From Amaricoccus sp. (GTDB lineage: Bacteria > Pseudomonadota > Alphaproteobacteria > Rhodobacterales > Rhodobacteraceae), in assembly GCF_017993425.1 (NCBI RefSeq), contig NZ_JAGOMQ010000002.1, positions 1 to 64,000 on the forward strand: a DNA stretch of 64,000 nucleotides, in the 5' to 3' direction. Made by a program: the position numbers and the translations under genes. The notes under the pieces are model-generated. The model was not told the DNA's origin, ran no database searches, and saw only the letters and a list, made by a program, of their open reading frames with translations. This document shows, piece by piece, positions 8,498-18,838 of this stretch (its first letter is position 1; every line of letters begins with the position of its first letter).

Positions 8498-9640
8498 TCA
8501 GAGCCCCGTCGCCGCCCAGCGGCCCGAGCGCGCCGACTTCAGCACGGCGTCGGTGACGCGGTCGGTCTCCAGCGCGTCGGCGAAGGTCGGCGCGGCGGGC
8601 TGACCCGTCTCCAGCCCCTTCACGAAATCCGCCACCTGGTGGACGAAGCTGTGCTCGTAGCCGATCGAGAGCCCCGGCACCCACCAGTGGCCCATGTAGG
8701 GATGGTCGCCGTCGGTGACGTGGATCGAGCGCCAGCCGCGCTCCGGTCCCTCGTCGCGGTGGTCGAAATACGCGAGCCGGGTCAGGTCGTGCAGGTCCCA
8801 GGCGATCGAGGCGTGCTCGCCGTTGATCTCGAAGGTGTAGGCCGCCTTGTGCCCGCGGGCGTAGCGGGTCGCCTCGAAGGTGGCGAGCGAGCCGTTGTCG
8901 AAGCGGGCGAGGAACAGCGAGGCGTCGTCGATGCCCACCGGCTCGACCTTGCCGGTCAGAGTGTGCATGCGCTGCTTGACGAAGGTCTCGGTCGCCGCCG
9001 TCACCTCGCGGATCGGGCCGTTCAGCCACATCGCCGTGTCGATGCAATGCGCGAGCAGGTCGCCGGTCACGCCCGAGCCCGCGACGCCGACGTCGAGCCG
9101 CCAGAGCCCGGCGCCGCCCTGCGGCAGGTCCTCGGAGATGGTCCAGTCCTGCAGGAACTTCGCCCGGTAATGGTAGATGCGGCCGAGCTTTCCCGCGTCG
9201 ATCAGCTGCTTGGCGAAGCTGACCGCCGGGATGCGGCGGTAGTTGTACCAGACCATGTTCGGCACGCCGGCCTTCGCCACCGCGGCGACCATCGCCTCGG
9301 ATTCGCGGGCGTTCCGCCCCAGCGGCTTCTCGCACATCACCATCTTGCCGGCCTTGGCGGCGGCGATGGCGATGTCCTTGTGCATGTCGTTCGGCGCGGC
9401 GATGTCGATCAGGTCGATGTCGCGGCGGCGGACGAGCTTCTTCCAGTCGGTCTCGGCCCGCCGGAACCCCCAGGTGTCGGCATGGGCCTGCGCCTTCGCG
9501 CCGTCGCGGCCGCAGACGGCGACCAGCTCCACCTCGCGGTCGAGGTCGAAGAAATTCCCCACCTTGCGGAAGGCGTTGGAATGCGCCCGCCCCATGAACC
9601 CGTAGCCGACCAGCCCGACGCGGAGCTTCGCCTTCGCCAT
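8498..9640 (-). CDS. Gfo/Idh/MocA family oxidoreductase
   Basis: 380-residue NAD(P)-dependent oxidoreductase acting on a sugar or polyol. The N-terminal Rossmann fold shows [17 protein letters not shown] (GxGxxG at about 10–15). The family motif MCEKPLGRN, with the catalytic Lys, lies near residue 100, and the C-terminal substrate domain has the [17 protein letters not shown] segment that places the catalytic Asp/His pair. The start at 9640 is 2 bases after the stop of the TIM-barrel gene. A reading frame of about 1000 codons running through three genes here is an artefact. Its likely job is oxidation of the imported sugar, or reversible oxidation at C2 or C3, before isomerisation. Confidence 0.92.
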   Translation of the reverse strand: MAKAKLRVGLVGYGFMGRAHSNAFRKVGNFFDLDREVELVAVCGRDGAKAQAHADTWGFRRAETDWKKLVRRRDIDLIDIAAPNDMHKDIAIAAAKAGKMVMCEKPLGRNARESEAMVAAVAKAGVPNMVWYNYRRIPAVSFAKQLIDAGKLGRIYHYRAKFLQDWTISEDLPQGGAGLWRLDVGVAGSGVTGDLLAHCIDTAMWLNGPIREVTAATETFVKQRMHTLTGKVEPVGIDDASLFLARFDNGSLATFEATRYARGHKAAYTFEINGEHASIAWDLHDLTRLAYFDHRDEGPERGWRSIHVTDGDHPYMGHWWVPGLSIGYEHSFVHQVADFVKGLETGQPAAPTFADALETDRVTDAVLKSARSGRWAATGL

Positions 9641-9642
9641 CG

Positions 9643-10683
<1,041 letters not shown>

Positions 10684-10813
10684 CCCTCATCCTCCCCGTC
10701 CGGCCCGTTCGTTTCTTTTTCGGGGGCACGCCCCCGGTGACAGGCTTGAACTGGTATATTAGTATCACGAAAAAGCGACCGCGCAAGCGGCCTCGGACGG
10801 AACAGGGGGAGGA
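10684..10813. promoter_or_regulatory. divergent promoter region of the sugar operon and gntR
   Basis: 130-base intergenic region between the divergent operon heads. An AT-rich patch around 10750–10775 stands out from the GC-rich surroundings and contains an imperfect dyad at 10753–10766 (GGTATATTAGTATC, matching GxTA…TAxC) that could be an operator for the GntR protein encoded on the right. A purine-rich GGGGGAGGA directly precedes the gntR ATG. The dyad assignment is tentative. Confidence 0.45.
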
Positions 10814-11503
10814 ATGGCGGCGCTTCTCGACACCCGGCTCGACCGGACGCGGCCGCTCCGCGAGCAGGTCTACGCGGTGCTGCGCGAGCTGATCCTCACC
10901 GGGTCGATGGAGCCGGGCGTGTCGCTCGACGAGAAGGCCATCGCGGCGCGGCTCGAGGTCTCGCGCACGCCCGTCCACGAGGCGGTGAAGAAGCTCGCCG
11001 ACGAGGGTCTCCTTCAGGTCCGCGCCCAGTCCGGCACCACCGTCGCGCCGCTCGACCGCCGGCAGATCGAGCAGGCCCACGTGATCCGCCGCGCGCTGGA
11101 GGGCGAGAGCGCCCGGCAGGCGGCGCTGCGGATGACGCCCGCCTGGCTGAACCGGCTCGCCGACATCCAGCTCCTGCACGCCGCGGCGATCGAGCGCCGC
11201 GCCTTTGTCGACGCCATCGCCCAGGACGACGCCTTCCACCGCGCCATCACCGAGATCTCCGACTATCCGATGCTGTGGCGTGCCATCGAGATATCGAAGG
11301 CTCAGCTCGACCGCTGCCGGCACCTGACCATCCCGCTCGAGGGCCGCGGCCCGGCGACGCTGGTCGAGCACCAGGCCATCGTCGACGCGCTGCGCCGCGG
11401 CGACCCCGACGCCTCGGCGGCGGCGATGCTGCGGCATCTCGACGCCGCCCAGCACAAGACGCTGCAATACCTCGACGCGCTGCTCGCGGAGCCGGCGCAA
11501 TGA
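10814..11503 (+). CDS. GntR/FadR-family transcriptional regulator
   Basis: 229-residue regulator with an N-terminal winged helix-turn-helix (about 12–75, including [13 protein letters not shown] and [14 protein letters not shown]) and a C-terminal FCD ligand domain. FCD metal/ligand-type positions are seen in QDDAFHRAI (Asp and His near residue 140) and in the [10 protein letters not shown] helix with its His. It is divergent from the sugar operon and 16 bases upstream of the SDR gene, so it most likely represses both until the sugar or a catabolite binds. The ribosome binding site is strong. Confidence 0.9.
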   Translation: MAALLDTRLDRTRPLREQVYAVLRELILTGSMEPGVSLDEKAIAARLEVSRTPVHEAVKKLADEGLLQVRAQSGTTVAPLDRRQIEQAHVIRRALEGESARQAALRMTPAWLNRLADIQLLHAAAIERRAFVDAIAQDDAFHRAITEISDYPMLWRAIEISKAQLDRCRHLTIPLEGRGPATLVEHQAIVDALRRGDPDASAAAMLRHLDAAQHKTLQYLDALLAEPAQ

Positions 11504-11519
11504 CCCCAGGAGACCCGAG

Positions 11520-12257
<738 letters not shown>

Positions 12258-12328
12258 GGCGCGCCACGCGGGCGCGTCCTGTGGGTAACTATGGGATACC
12301 GAGATTATAGTGGAGATATCAATGTCAT

Positions 12329-12357
12329 GATCCCCGTCGCAAGTCGTGGCGGGGATC
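12329..12357. terminator. hairpin between convergent SDR and MFS genes
   Basis: GATCCCCG (12329–12336) pairs with CGGGGATC (12350–12357), and the inner bases can extend the stem with wobble pairs. It sits between two convergent genes and overlaps the MFS stop codon, so it could stop transcription from both sides. There is no clear U-tract, so intrinsic termination is uncertain. Confidence 0.4.
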
Positions 12358-13549
12358 AGTCCAGCCGATCCTCGGCGAGGACGTAGACGGCCGCCCCGAG
12401 CGCGAGGAGCGCGCCGAAGACCGTGAACAGCGTCCCGAACGCCGCCGCGGGCGCGGCGCCTCCGGCGACGAGGCCGCCATAGAGCCGCCCGCCGCCGAAC
12501 TGCAGCAGCCCGACCGTCCCGATCGCCAGCATGTTGGCGAAGCTCACCCCGCGGCCGACCAGGTGCGGCGGGCAGTAGCTCCGCACATGCGCCATGACGA
12601 GCGGAAACGAGGCCCCGAAGAACCCGAGCGCCGCGAGGAGCGCCGTCGCCCAGCCGACGCCGCGGTCGGGCGTCAGCCCGAGCAGGATCAGCGCCCCGCC
12701 CGCCAGCAGGTTCCCGGCGACCAGCGTCCATTTCCGGGTGCGCAGCAGGCGGTCCGCCGGCCCGTAGGCGAAGTTGCCGAGGATCATCGCCGCCGCCATG
12801 ACCAGCGTCACCGTGCCGATCCCGTCGGCGTCGAGCCCGAAGGTCTCGCGCAGGTAGGGCCCGGCCCAGAGCCCGCGCACCCCGGCGGCGGGGGCGTAGT
12901 TGACGAGGACCAGCGGCGCCATCGCCCAGAGCGCCGGCGTGCGCAGCAGCGCCCCGAGCCCGCCCGGCGCCGTGCTCTCCGCCGGCGGCGCCGGGGCGGG
13001 CGGCGGGTCGCGCACCACCGCGAGCAGCATCAGCCCCACGGCCACGGAGAAGACCGCGATCCCCGCCATCGCCCCCCGCCAGCCGAAGGCGTCGGCGGCG
13101 AGCGCCATCGGCGCGGCCGCGACGAGGTTGCCGATCGAGGCGAGCCCGATGACGAGCCCGGCGAGGCTCGCGAAGGCGGCGGGCGAATAGATCCGCGCGA
13201 AGATGTAGAGCATCGACATCAGCACCGGCGCGCAGCCGAGCCCGATCAGCGCCATCGCCGCGACGATCCACGCCGGCGACGCCGCCAGCGCGAACACCGC
13301 CGCCCCGCCGCCCGCGCCGACGAGGAACAGCGTCGCCGCCACCCGCCGCGGCCCGAGCCGGTCGAGGCCGAGGCCGACGGGGATCTGCGCCGCCGCGAAG
13401 ACGGCGAACCACACGCCGGAGGCGCGGGCGAGGTCCGCCGGCTCCATCCCGAGGTCGGCGCCGAGGGCGGGCGTCAGCACCGCGAGGAAGGCGCGGTAGA
13501 ACTGGCTCAGCCCGTAGGCGAGCACCAGCACGACGATCCCGAGGCGCAT
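12356..13549 (-). CDS. MFS transporter
   Basis: 397-residue major facilitator with about 12 transmembrane helices in two halves separated by a proline-rich loop (PPPAPAPPAEST near residue 180). The A-motif-like loop GLDRLGPRR between helices 2 and 3 is visible. The N-terminus (VLVLAYGLSQFYRAFLAVL) resembles the nitrate/nitrite or YjjL-type MFS group that begins with a QFYR-like segment. The substrate is unknown. Convergent with the SDR gene and apparently monocistronic. A very long overlapping frame on the same strand is a shadow. Confidence 0.87.
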   Translation of the reverse strand: MRLGIVVLVLAYGLSQFYRAFLAVLTPALGADLGMEPADLARASGVWFAVFAAAQIPVGLGLDRLGPRRVAATLFLVGAGGGAAVFALAASPAWIVAAMALIGLGCAPVLMSMLYIFARIYSPAAFASLAGLVIGLASIGNLVAAAPMALAADAFGWRGAMAGIAVFSVAVGLMLLAVVRDPPPAPAPPAESTAPGGLGALLRTPALWAMAPLVLVNYAPAAGVRGLWAGPYLRETFGLDADGIGTVTLVMAAAMILGNFAYGPADRLLRTRKWTLVAGNLLAGGALILLGLTPDRGVGWATALLAALGFFGASFPLVMAHVRSYCPPHLVGRGVSFANMLAIGTVGLLQFGGGRLYGGLVAGGAAPAAAFGTLFTVFGALLALGAAVYVLAEDRLD

Positions 13550-13756
13550 CCGGCCGCTTCCCCCTTGCTCGCGGGCCCGTCGGGCCGAGGGCGACCGGGG
13601 CGACCGCGGTCTTAGCCGGCAGGCGGGGCGGTGTCGACGGGGCCCGTCGCGGGATCGCTTTCGCGCGTGACGGGTTGCTTACCGGGGGGCGGATCGGCCA
13701 AGTGTCGATCGACCGGCGCAGGCCCGTGGCGCCGCCCGGCGAGGAGGAGGTCCGAG

Positions 13757-14011
13757 ATGACGAAGAAGACCCTGGAGGAGCGCAGCGAGGCGCTCGGCGC
13801 GCGGATCGCCGCGGCGAGGGCGTTGCTCGAGCGGCGCGAGCGCGGCGACAACGAGACGATCGGCGCGGTTCTCGGCGGGCTCAACGACGAGCTCGACAAG
13901 GTCGTTCACGACGACCACGACGCCGCCCAGCAGACGATGAACAAGATCGAGGCGCGCCTCCGCGCCGAGGAGATCCGCATCGAGGACGACAAGGAGGAGG
14001 AGGACCGCTGA
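13757..14011 (+). CDS. small charged, probably coiled-coil protein
   Basis: 84-residue protein rich in Glu, Asp, Arg and Lys, ending DDKEEEDR. No family is recognised. Most of it should be helical with heptad-like spacing (ALGARIAAARALLERRERG, then GGLNDELDKVV and MNKIEARLRAEEIRIE), so a soluble coiled coil is likely. The ATG at 13757 has a strong GAGGAGGAGG ribosome binding site 6 bases upstream, which supports a real gene and this start over the longer frame. It is convergent with tyrS with only 15 bases between the stops. Confidence 0.7.
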   Translation: MTKKTLEERSEALGARIAAARALLERRERGDNETIGAVLGGLNDELDKVVHDDHDAAQQTMNKIEARLRAEEIRIEDDKEEEDR

Positions 14012-14026
14012 ACGGCGTCGCCGGCC

Positions 14027-15274
14027 TCAGCCGGCGAGGCGGACGAGGTAGTGCTTCTTCTTGCCGACGGAGACCTTCAGCTCCGCGCCGAGGGTCTCGG
14101 CGGTGACGGGGAGGTTGGGGTCGGTGACCAGCGCGTTGTCGAAGCGGACGCCCCGCTCGCCGATCAGCCGCTTCGCCTCCTTGCCGGACCGCACGATTCC
14201 CGCGGCGACGAGGAGGTGCGCGCTCGACATCCCCGCGGCGAGCGCGTCGCGGGGGATGGTGAGCGCGGTCAGGTCGTCGCCGACGCCGCCCTGCTCGAAG
14301 ACCGCGCGGGCGGTCGCCTCGGCGGCGGCGGCGGCCTCGGCGCCGTGGAGGAGCGTGGTCGCCTCGTTGGCGAGCGTGACCTTGGCGGCGTTGATCTCCG
14401 CGCCCCCGAGCGCGCCGAGGCGGTCGCACTCGTCGACCGGCAGCTCGGTGTAGAGCTTCAGGAACCGCCCGACGTCGGCGTCGGTGGTGTTGCGCCAGAA
14501 CTGCCAGAAATCGTAAGGCGGCAGCATCGCGGCGTTGAGCCAGACGGCCCCGCCCTGCGACTTGCCCATCTTGCGGCCGTCCGAGGTGGTGATGAGCGGC
14601 GAGGTCAGGCCGAAGACCTCGGCCCCGAGCACGCGCCGGGTCAGGTCGATGCCGTTGACGATGTTGCCCCACTGGTCCGACCCGCCCATCTGGAGGAGGC
14701 AGCCCTCGCGGCGGTGGAGCTCCAGGAAGTCGTAGGCCTGGAGGATCATGTAGTTGAACTCGAGGAACGACAGGCTCTGGTCGCGGTCGAGCCGGGACTT
14801 CACGCTCTCGAAGGCGAGCATCCGGTTGACCGAGAAGTGCCGGCCGATGTCGCGCAGGAAGCCGAGGTAGTTGAGCCCGTCGAGCCACTCGGCGTTGTCG
14901 AGCATCAGCGCGCCGCCCGGCCCGTAGTCGAGGTAGCGGTCGAAGACCGCGGCGAGGGCGGCCGCGTTCCCGGCGATTTGCTCGGGCGTCAGCAGCGGGC
15001 GCTCGTCGTCGCGGAAGGAGGGGTCGCCCACCTTGGTCGTGCCGCCGCCGAGCAGCGTGATCGGCCGGTGGCCGGTCTTCTGCAGCCAGCGCAGCATCAT
15101 GATGTTGACGAGGTGGCCGACATGGAGCGAGCGCGCCGTGGCGTCGTAGCCGACGTAAGCGGTGACCGGCCCGGCGGCGAGCGCGGCGTCGAGGCCGGCG
15201 AGGTCGGTGCAGTCCTGCACGAAGCCGCGGGCGCGGATCACCTGGAGGAACTCGCTCTTCGGCTGGCAGGTCAT
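14027..15274 (-). CDS. tyrS: tyrosyl-tRNA synthetase
   Basis: 415-residue class I synthetase that charges tRNA-Tyr. The HIGH-type motif is HVGH (51–54), preceded by the tyrosine-site YVGYDATA. The KMSKS-type loop is KMGKS (235–239). Tyrosine and tRNA recognition elements such as [14 protein letters not shown] are intact, and an S4 RNA-binding domain closes the protein (about residues 350–415, [19 protein letters not shown]). Length is normal. It is divergent from anmK, with 85 bases between the start codons. The ATG at 15274 is the natural start; an upstream extension runs into the anmK coding region. Confidence 0.97.
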   Translation of the reverse strand: MTCQPKSEFLQVIRARGFVQDCTDLAGLDAALAAGPVTAYVGYDATARSLHVGHLVNIMMLRWLQKTGHRPITLLGGGTTKVGDPSFRDDERPLLTPEQIAGNAAALAAVFDRYLDYGPGGALMLDNAEWLDGLNYLGFLRDIGRHFSVNRMLAFESVKSRLDRDQSLSFLEFNYMILQAYDFLELHRREGCLLQMGGSDQWGNIVNGIDLTRRVLGAEVFGLTSPLITTSDGRKMGKSQGGAVWLNAAMLPPYDFWQFWRNTTDADVGRFLKLYTELPVDECDRLGALGGAEINAAKVTLANEATTLLHGAEAAAAAEATARAVFEQGGVGDDLTALTIPRDALAAGMSSAHLLVAAGIVRSGKEAKRLIGERGVRFDNALVTDPNLPVTAETLGAELKVSVGKKKHYLVRLAG

Positions 15275-15359
15275 GGCCGTTCCGTCCTTTTCCGGGCGCC
15301 GCGCCGTCTCTATAGGCTCGGCCGAGGCTAGGGAAGGGCGCGCGGGGGAAGGCGGGGCG

Positions 15360-16436
15360 ATGCTGGCGCTGGGGATGATGTCGGGCACCTCGATGGACGG
15401 CGTCGACGCGGCGCTGGTCGAGACCGACGGCGAGACGATCGCCGGCTTCGGCCGCGGCGGCTTCCGGCCCTATGCGCCGGAGGAGCGGGCCGCCCTGCGC
15501 GCCGGGCTGGGGCTCTGGCCGGAGGCGGCGGAGGCGCCGGGGATCGCCGCGCTGGTCGAGGCGGCCCATGCCGAGGCGGCGGCGGAGTTTCCGGAGGCGG
15601 AGGTGGTGGGGTTCCACGGCCAGACGCTCGCCCATGCCCCGCGCGGCCGGGGCACGCATCAGGCGGGCGACGGGGCGCGGCTCGCGGCGGCGCTGGGGCG
15701 GCCCGTGGTCTGGGACTTCCGCTCGGCCGACGTGGCGAGCGGCGGCGAGGGGGCGCCGCTCGTGCCGTTCTTCCACTTCGCCTGCGCCCGGCGGATCGGG
15801 GCGGCGCGGCCGGTGGCGTTCCTGAACCTCGGGGGCGTGGGGAACGTCACCTGGGTCGACCCGCGGGCGGCGGCCCCGGAGGCGGCGGGGGCGCTGCTCG
15901 CCTTCGACACCGGGCCGGGGAACGCGCTGCTCGACGACTTCCTGGCCGCCCGGCTCGGGCAGGCCTTCGACGAGGGCGGCGCGGTCGCGGCGCGGGGGCG
16001 GGCCGATGCGGGCGTGCTGGCGCGGCTGGCGGGGCATCCCTGGCTGGCGCGGCGGCCGCCGAAGTCGCTCGACCGGCAGGACTTCCACGGCTTCCTCGAC
16101 GCGGTGGCGGGGCTCTCGACCGAGGACGGGGCGGCGACGCTGGCGGCGGTGACCGCGGATTGCGTGGCCGCGGCGGCGCGCTGGTTCCCCGAGCCGGTCG
16201 AGCGCTGGCTGGTCTGCGGCGGCGGCCGGCGCAACGCGACGCTGACGGGGCTCCTGGCGGCGCGGACCAATGCGCCGGTGGAGCCGGTCGAGGCGGTCGG
16301 GCTTGACGGCGACCTCCTCGAGGCGCAGGCCTTCGCCTTCCTCGCGGTGCGGGTGCTGCGGGGCCTGCCGACCTCGGCGCCCTCGACCACGGGCGCGCGC
16401 CTGCCGGTCTCCGGGGGGCGGGTGAGCCGGCCGTGA
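15360..16436 (+). CDS. anmK: anhydro-N-acetylmuramic acid kinase
   Basis: 358-residue kinase of peptidoglycan recycling that opens and phosphorylates 1,6-anhydro-MurNAc to MurNAc-6-phosphate in the cytoplasm. The ATP-binding ASKHA motif is at the N-terminus ([18 protein letters not shown]). The FHGQTLAH segment and the [13 protein letters not shown] motif holding the catalytic Asp are present, and the C-terminal CGGGRRN adenine-site loop is intact. Divergence from tyrS is seen in related bacteria. The downstream intergenic element P1 starts 10 bases after the stop. Confidence 0.95.
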   Translation: MLALGMMSGTSMDGVDAALVETDGETIAGFGRGGFRPYAPEERAALRAGLGLWPEAAEAPGIAALVEAAHAEAAAEFPEAEVVGFHGQTLAHAPRGRGTHQAGDGARLAAALGRPVVWDFRSADVASGGEGAPLVPFFHFACARRIGAARPVAFLNLGGVGNVTWVDPRAAAPEAAGALLAFDTGPGNALLDDFLAARLGQAFDEGGAVAARGRADAGVLARLAGHPWLARRPPKSLDRQDFHGFLDAVAGLSTEDGAATLAAVTADCVAAAARWFPEPVERWLVCGGGRRNATLTGLLAARTNAPVEPVEAVGLDGDLLEAQAFAFLAVRVLRGLPTSAPSTTGARLPVSGGRVSRP

Positions 16437-16445
16437 AACGGGGGG

Positions 16446-16480
16446 TGTTCACGCGTGAATATTCGGTAAGCTGTTGAAAT
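16446..16480 (+). repeat. element P, copy 1 (CACGCGTG palindrome)
   Basis: The 16-mer TGTTCACGCGTGAATA (16446–16461) is a near-perfect palindrome. TTGA lies exactly 28 bases from its first base (16474). The same layout recurs at 38993, 55112 and, on the minus strand, 56568. This copy lies 10 bases after the anmK stop. It has no T-tract, so it is not a typical terminator. The spacing and sequence conservation suggest a protein-binding or RNA-processing site. Confidence 0.75.
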
Positions 16481-16546
16481 TGCTTGAGCGGGTTTTTGCG
16501 CGGCGGCGGCCGGCGGCCCGCGGTTCCGGCGACGAGGAGGGCTCCC

Positions 16547-16993
16547 GTGGCGATCTTCTTCTACCTCGCGGCGGCGCTGGGAATGGGGATGCTGGTCTCC
16601 TTCCAGCCGCTGATAAACGCGGTGCTCGCCCGGGCCGTGGGCAGTCCCTACGGGGCGGCGGCGGTGTCGCTGGTCGTCGCCGGCCTCGGCGGGATCGTCA
16701 TCGCCGCGGTCGCCGGGAGGGGCGACATGAGCCGGGCGGCGCTGGCGGGCGTGCCGTGGTGGGTGTTCCTCGCCGGGCTGATCGGCTCGCTCTTCGTCGC
16801 CGGCGGCGTGGTGATCGCCCCGGTCACCGGGGCGCAGCTGTTCTTCGCCACGGTGGTGGCGGGCCAGCTGCTCGGCGCGACCCTCGCCGACCATTTCGGC
16901 CTCTTCGGCCTCGCGGTGCGCCCGCTGTCGCTGGAACGCGCGGCCGGGCTGGCGCTGGTCCTCGGCGGCGCGATGCTGGTGCGGCGGGGATGA
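16547..16993 (+). CDS. DMT-superfamily transporter, DUF606/YdcZ type
   Basis: 148-residue inner-membrane protein with about five hydrophobic helices, matching the short DUF606 (YdcZ) branch of the drug/metabolite transporter superfamily. The typical N-terminus is VAIFFYLAAALGMGMLVSFQPLINAVLAR, and the PVTGAQLFFATVVAGQLLGA stretch with its conserved Gly-Gln is present. I placed the start at the GTG at 16547, which has a GAGGAGG ribosome binding site 6 bases upstream; upstream in-frame TTG codons would add a basic, non-conserved leader. The substrate is unknown. Confidence 0.85.
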   Translation: MAIFFYLAAALGMGMLVSFQPLINAVLARAVGSPYGAAAVSLVVAGLGGIVIAAVAGRGDMSRAALAGVPWWVFLAGLIGSLFVAGGVVIAPVTGAQLFFATVVAGQLLGATLADHFGLFGLAVRPLSLERAAGLALVLGGAMLVRRG

Positions 16994-17543
16994 CCGCGCG
17001 CCGCCGGCCCGGCGCGGCTATTGAGCGTATGTCAGGCATCATGGGGCCAGACCGTCCCGGCTGGACGTCCCTCGCCGCCGAGCCCGCGGCGGATCCCGAT
17101 TTCCTGCGGGAGCGGCCCGAACTGGTCGAAGCTGGTCGCTTCCTATCGGATGACGACTCGGATGACGACGAGCGTCAATGACGCGCGGTCACACTCCACG
17201 ATAGGAGGGGCCGAGCATCCTTGTGGTAGTTGCCCGCGAAAATGTCGGAAAATCCGGGCGGGTGCGAATGGGCGGAATTTTGAAGAGCGTTATTGTGCGC
17301 AAATATATTTCGAAATATATTTACAAATATTTTGAATATAAACGGTGAAAATCATTGCACAGTCATCAGCGCCGCATTTCGCGGCGCCGTTCGACTCACT
17401 TGAAGCTTGCGCCCCCCCTGTCCGAACCGCTCCGCGTCGAGCAGGTTGACATGCGCATGTCAACCTGCGGGAGCCGTCGCGAGGCGGGCCGCGCCGCTGA
17501 TCGTCCCCTGTCTTGGTGCGTGCGGGGTTGGCGGCCCCGGCCG
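16994..17543. other. intergenic region holding R1 repeat copy 1
   Basis: 550 bases between the convergent DMT and hydrolase genes. The left part has only a weak 50-codon frame (17029–17181, no ribosome binding site). From about 17290 it holds the R1 element with an AT-rich segment that is extreme for this genome. No other gene is supported. Confidence 0.6.
17290..17500 (+). repeat. dispersed repeat R1, copy 1
   Basis: About 210 bases matching, in opposite orientation, the elements at 50324–50480 and 50571–50768. In order it has an AT-rich block with a perfect 22-bp palindrome (17301–17322), the segment around TGAAAATCATTGCAC, a hairpin GCGCCGC/GCGGCGC at about 17370–17388, and a perfect 26-bp palindrome centred on GACATGCGCATGTC (17442–17467). 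Between copies the arms of the last palindrome change in compensating pairs. It lies between convergent genes, as do the other two copies. Confidence 0.85.
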
Positions 17544-18194
17544 TCAGCGCGTCGTCTCGGTCAGGCGGCGGCGGACGTAGTCGTCGACGAGGCCGATCAT
17601 CTCGTCCATGCCCGGGTCGAAGAAGTGGGTCGCGCCCTCGATCGTCGCCTGGGTGATGGTGATGCCCTTCTGCTGCTTGAGCTTGTCGGCGAGCGTGGTC
17701 ACGTCCGAGACCGGCACGACCCGGTCGGCCGAGCCGGAGACGATCAGGCCGGAGGAGGGGCAGGGGGCCAGGAACGAGAAGTCGTACTGGTTCGCCGGCG
17801 GGGCCACCGAGACGAAGCCGGCGATCTCGGGCCGGCGCATCAGGAGCTGCATCCCGATCCACGCCCCGAAGGAGAAGCCCGCCACCCAGCAATGCTTGGC
17901 GTTGGGGTTCATCGCCTGGAGGTAGTCGAGCGCGGCCGCGGCGTCGGAGAGCTCGCCGATGCCCTGGTCGTACTCCCCCTGCGAGCGGCCCACGCCGCGG
18001 AAGTTGAACCGCAGGCAGGTGAAGCCGATCTTATGGAAGGCGTAGTGCAGGTTGTAGACGACCTTGTTGTTCATCGTGCCCCCGTAGAGCGGGTGGGGGT
18101 GCAGGATGATCGCGATGGGGGCGTCCTTGTGCTTCTGCGGGTGGTAGCGTCCCTCGAGCCGGCCGTCGGGGCCGGGAAAGATCACCTCGGGCAT
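17544..18194 (-). CDS. alpha/beta hydrolase (dienelactone hydrolase-like)
   Basis: 216-residue alpha/beta hydrolase. The oxyanion segment HPHPLYGGTMNN and the RFNFRGVGRSQG motif are characteristic of the YfhR/CocE-like small hydrolase group. The nucleophile elbow is GFSFGAW (Ser near residue 105), with later Asp (SGSADRVVP) and His (GATHFF) completing the triad. It is divergent from iscR; the same hydrolase commonly adjoins the suf operon in Rhodobacterales, but a functional link is unproven. The ATG at 18194 gives the natural N-terminus MPEVIFPGPDG. Confidence 0.9.
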   Translation of the reverse strand: MPEVIFPGPDGRLEGRYHPQKHKDAPIAIILHPHPLYGGTMNNKVVYNLHYAFHKIGFTCLRFNFRGVGRSQGEYDQGIGELSDAAAALDYLQAMNPNAKHCWVAGFSFGAWIGMQLLMRRPEIAGFVSVAPPANQYDFSFLAPCPSSGLIVSGSADRVVPVSDVTTLADKLKQQKGITITQATIEGATHFFDPGMDEMIGLVDDYVRRRLTETTR

Positions 18195-18259
18195 GGGGCC
18201 CAGACTCCTGATGCGTCGCGAGCGGGCGCGACTCAAACTTGACGGAATCGCTGCCGCAA

Positions 18260-18276
18260 TCTAGAATGCTTCTAAA
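18260..18276. promoter_or_regulatory. Irr-type box upstream of iscR–suf
   Basis: TCTAGAATGCTTCTAAA matches the alphaproteobacterial Irr/ICE consensus TTTAGAA-N3-TTCTAAA with a single mismatch. It lies in the divergent region between the hydrolase gene and iscR, about 100 bases upstream of the iscR start. Irr represses or activates iron genes according to haem status, so it would tie Fe-S assembly to iron supply. The assignment rests on the motif only. Confidence 0.7.
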
Positions 18277-18317
18277 TCTCGTGGAGGCGACCCCGGGCTC
18301 CGCCCGCAGTTAAGGGC

Positions 18318-18335
18318 TTGACCAGCCATCGTCAA
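18318..18335 (+). promoter_or_regulatory. TTGAC…GTCAA dyad, possible iscR promoter −35/operator
   Basis: TTGAC (18318–18322) and GTCAA (18331–18335) form an inverted repeat with an 8-base spacer, 43 bases before the iscR ATG. TTGACC could serve as a −35 element, with a weak −10 near 18340, so a repressor binding the dyad would block the promoter. IscR autoregulation is plausible, but the half-sites cannot be attributed to it from the sequence alone. Confidence 0.4.
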
Positions 18336-18378
18336 CACGTAGGTCGGTCCCGATGCGCGGGACGTCGGGAGGCGATCC

Positions 18379-18837
18379 ATGAAACTGAGCACCAAGGGCC
18401 GCTACGCCATGATCGCGCTGACCGATCTCGCGGCGCAGGGCCCGCAGCGGCTGGTCTCGCTGGCGGAGATCGCCGAGCGCCAGGACATCTCGGTCGCCTA
18501 TCTCGAGCAGCTCTTCGTCAAGCTCCGCCGGGCGGAGATCGTCGATTCGGTGCGCGGCCCGGGCGGCGGCTACCGGCTGGCGCGGCCGATCGAGCAGATC
18601 CGCATCGCCGAGATCCTCGCGGCCGTCGACGAGACCATGGACGCGCTGTCGCGCGGGGCGGGCGCGAGCGGCGGGGCGCGCGGCACCCGCGAGCAGGCGC
18701 TGACCGACAAGCTCTGGGAGCAGCTCTCGGCCAACGTCTACGTGTTCCTGCACCAGACCCGGCTCGGCGACGTGGTCGGCAACCAGTTGGCCCCGTGCCC
18801 CGCGGTGCCCGCCTTCGTGCAGATGGTCGACGACTGA
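18379..18837 (+). CDS. iscR: Rrf2-family Fe-S regulator IscR, single cysteine
   Basis: 152-residue Rrf2 regulator heading the suf operon. The winged helix-turn-helix (MKLSTKGRYAMIALTDLA, then ISVAYLEQLFVKLRRAEIV and SVRGPGGGYRLAR) is textbook. E. coli IscR uses three clustered cysteines for its cluster, but this protein has only one, Cys140, near the C-terminus (LAPCPAV), and the region around residues 90–105 is Gly/Ala-rich instead. One-cysteine IscR has been described in Rhodobacter, where it represses Fe-S genes, so this is a lineage feature rather than decay. The next gene begins one base after its stop. Confidence 0.94.
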   Translation: MKLSTKGRYAMIALTDLAAQGPQRLVSLAEIAERQDISVAYLEQLFVKLRRAEIVDSVRGPGGGYRLARPIEQIRIAEILAAVDETMDALSRGAGASGGARGTREQALTDKLWEQLSANVYVFLHQTRLGDVVGNQLAPCPAVPAFVQMVDD

Positions 18838-18838
18838 C

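Noticed and set aside
17029..17181. Possible 50-codon gene (ends DDDSDDDERQ)
   Set aside because: No Shine-Dalgarno sequence, no recognisable family; kept only as a note.
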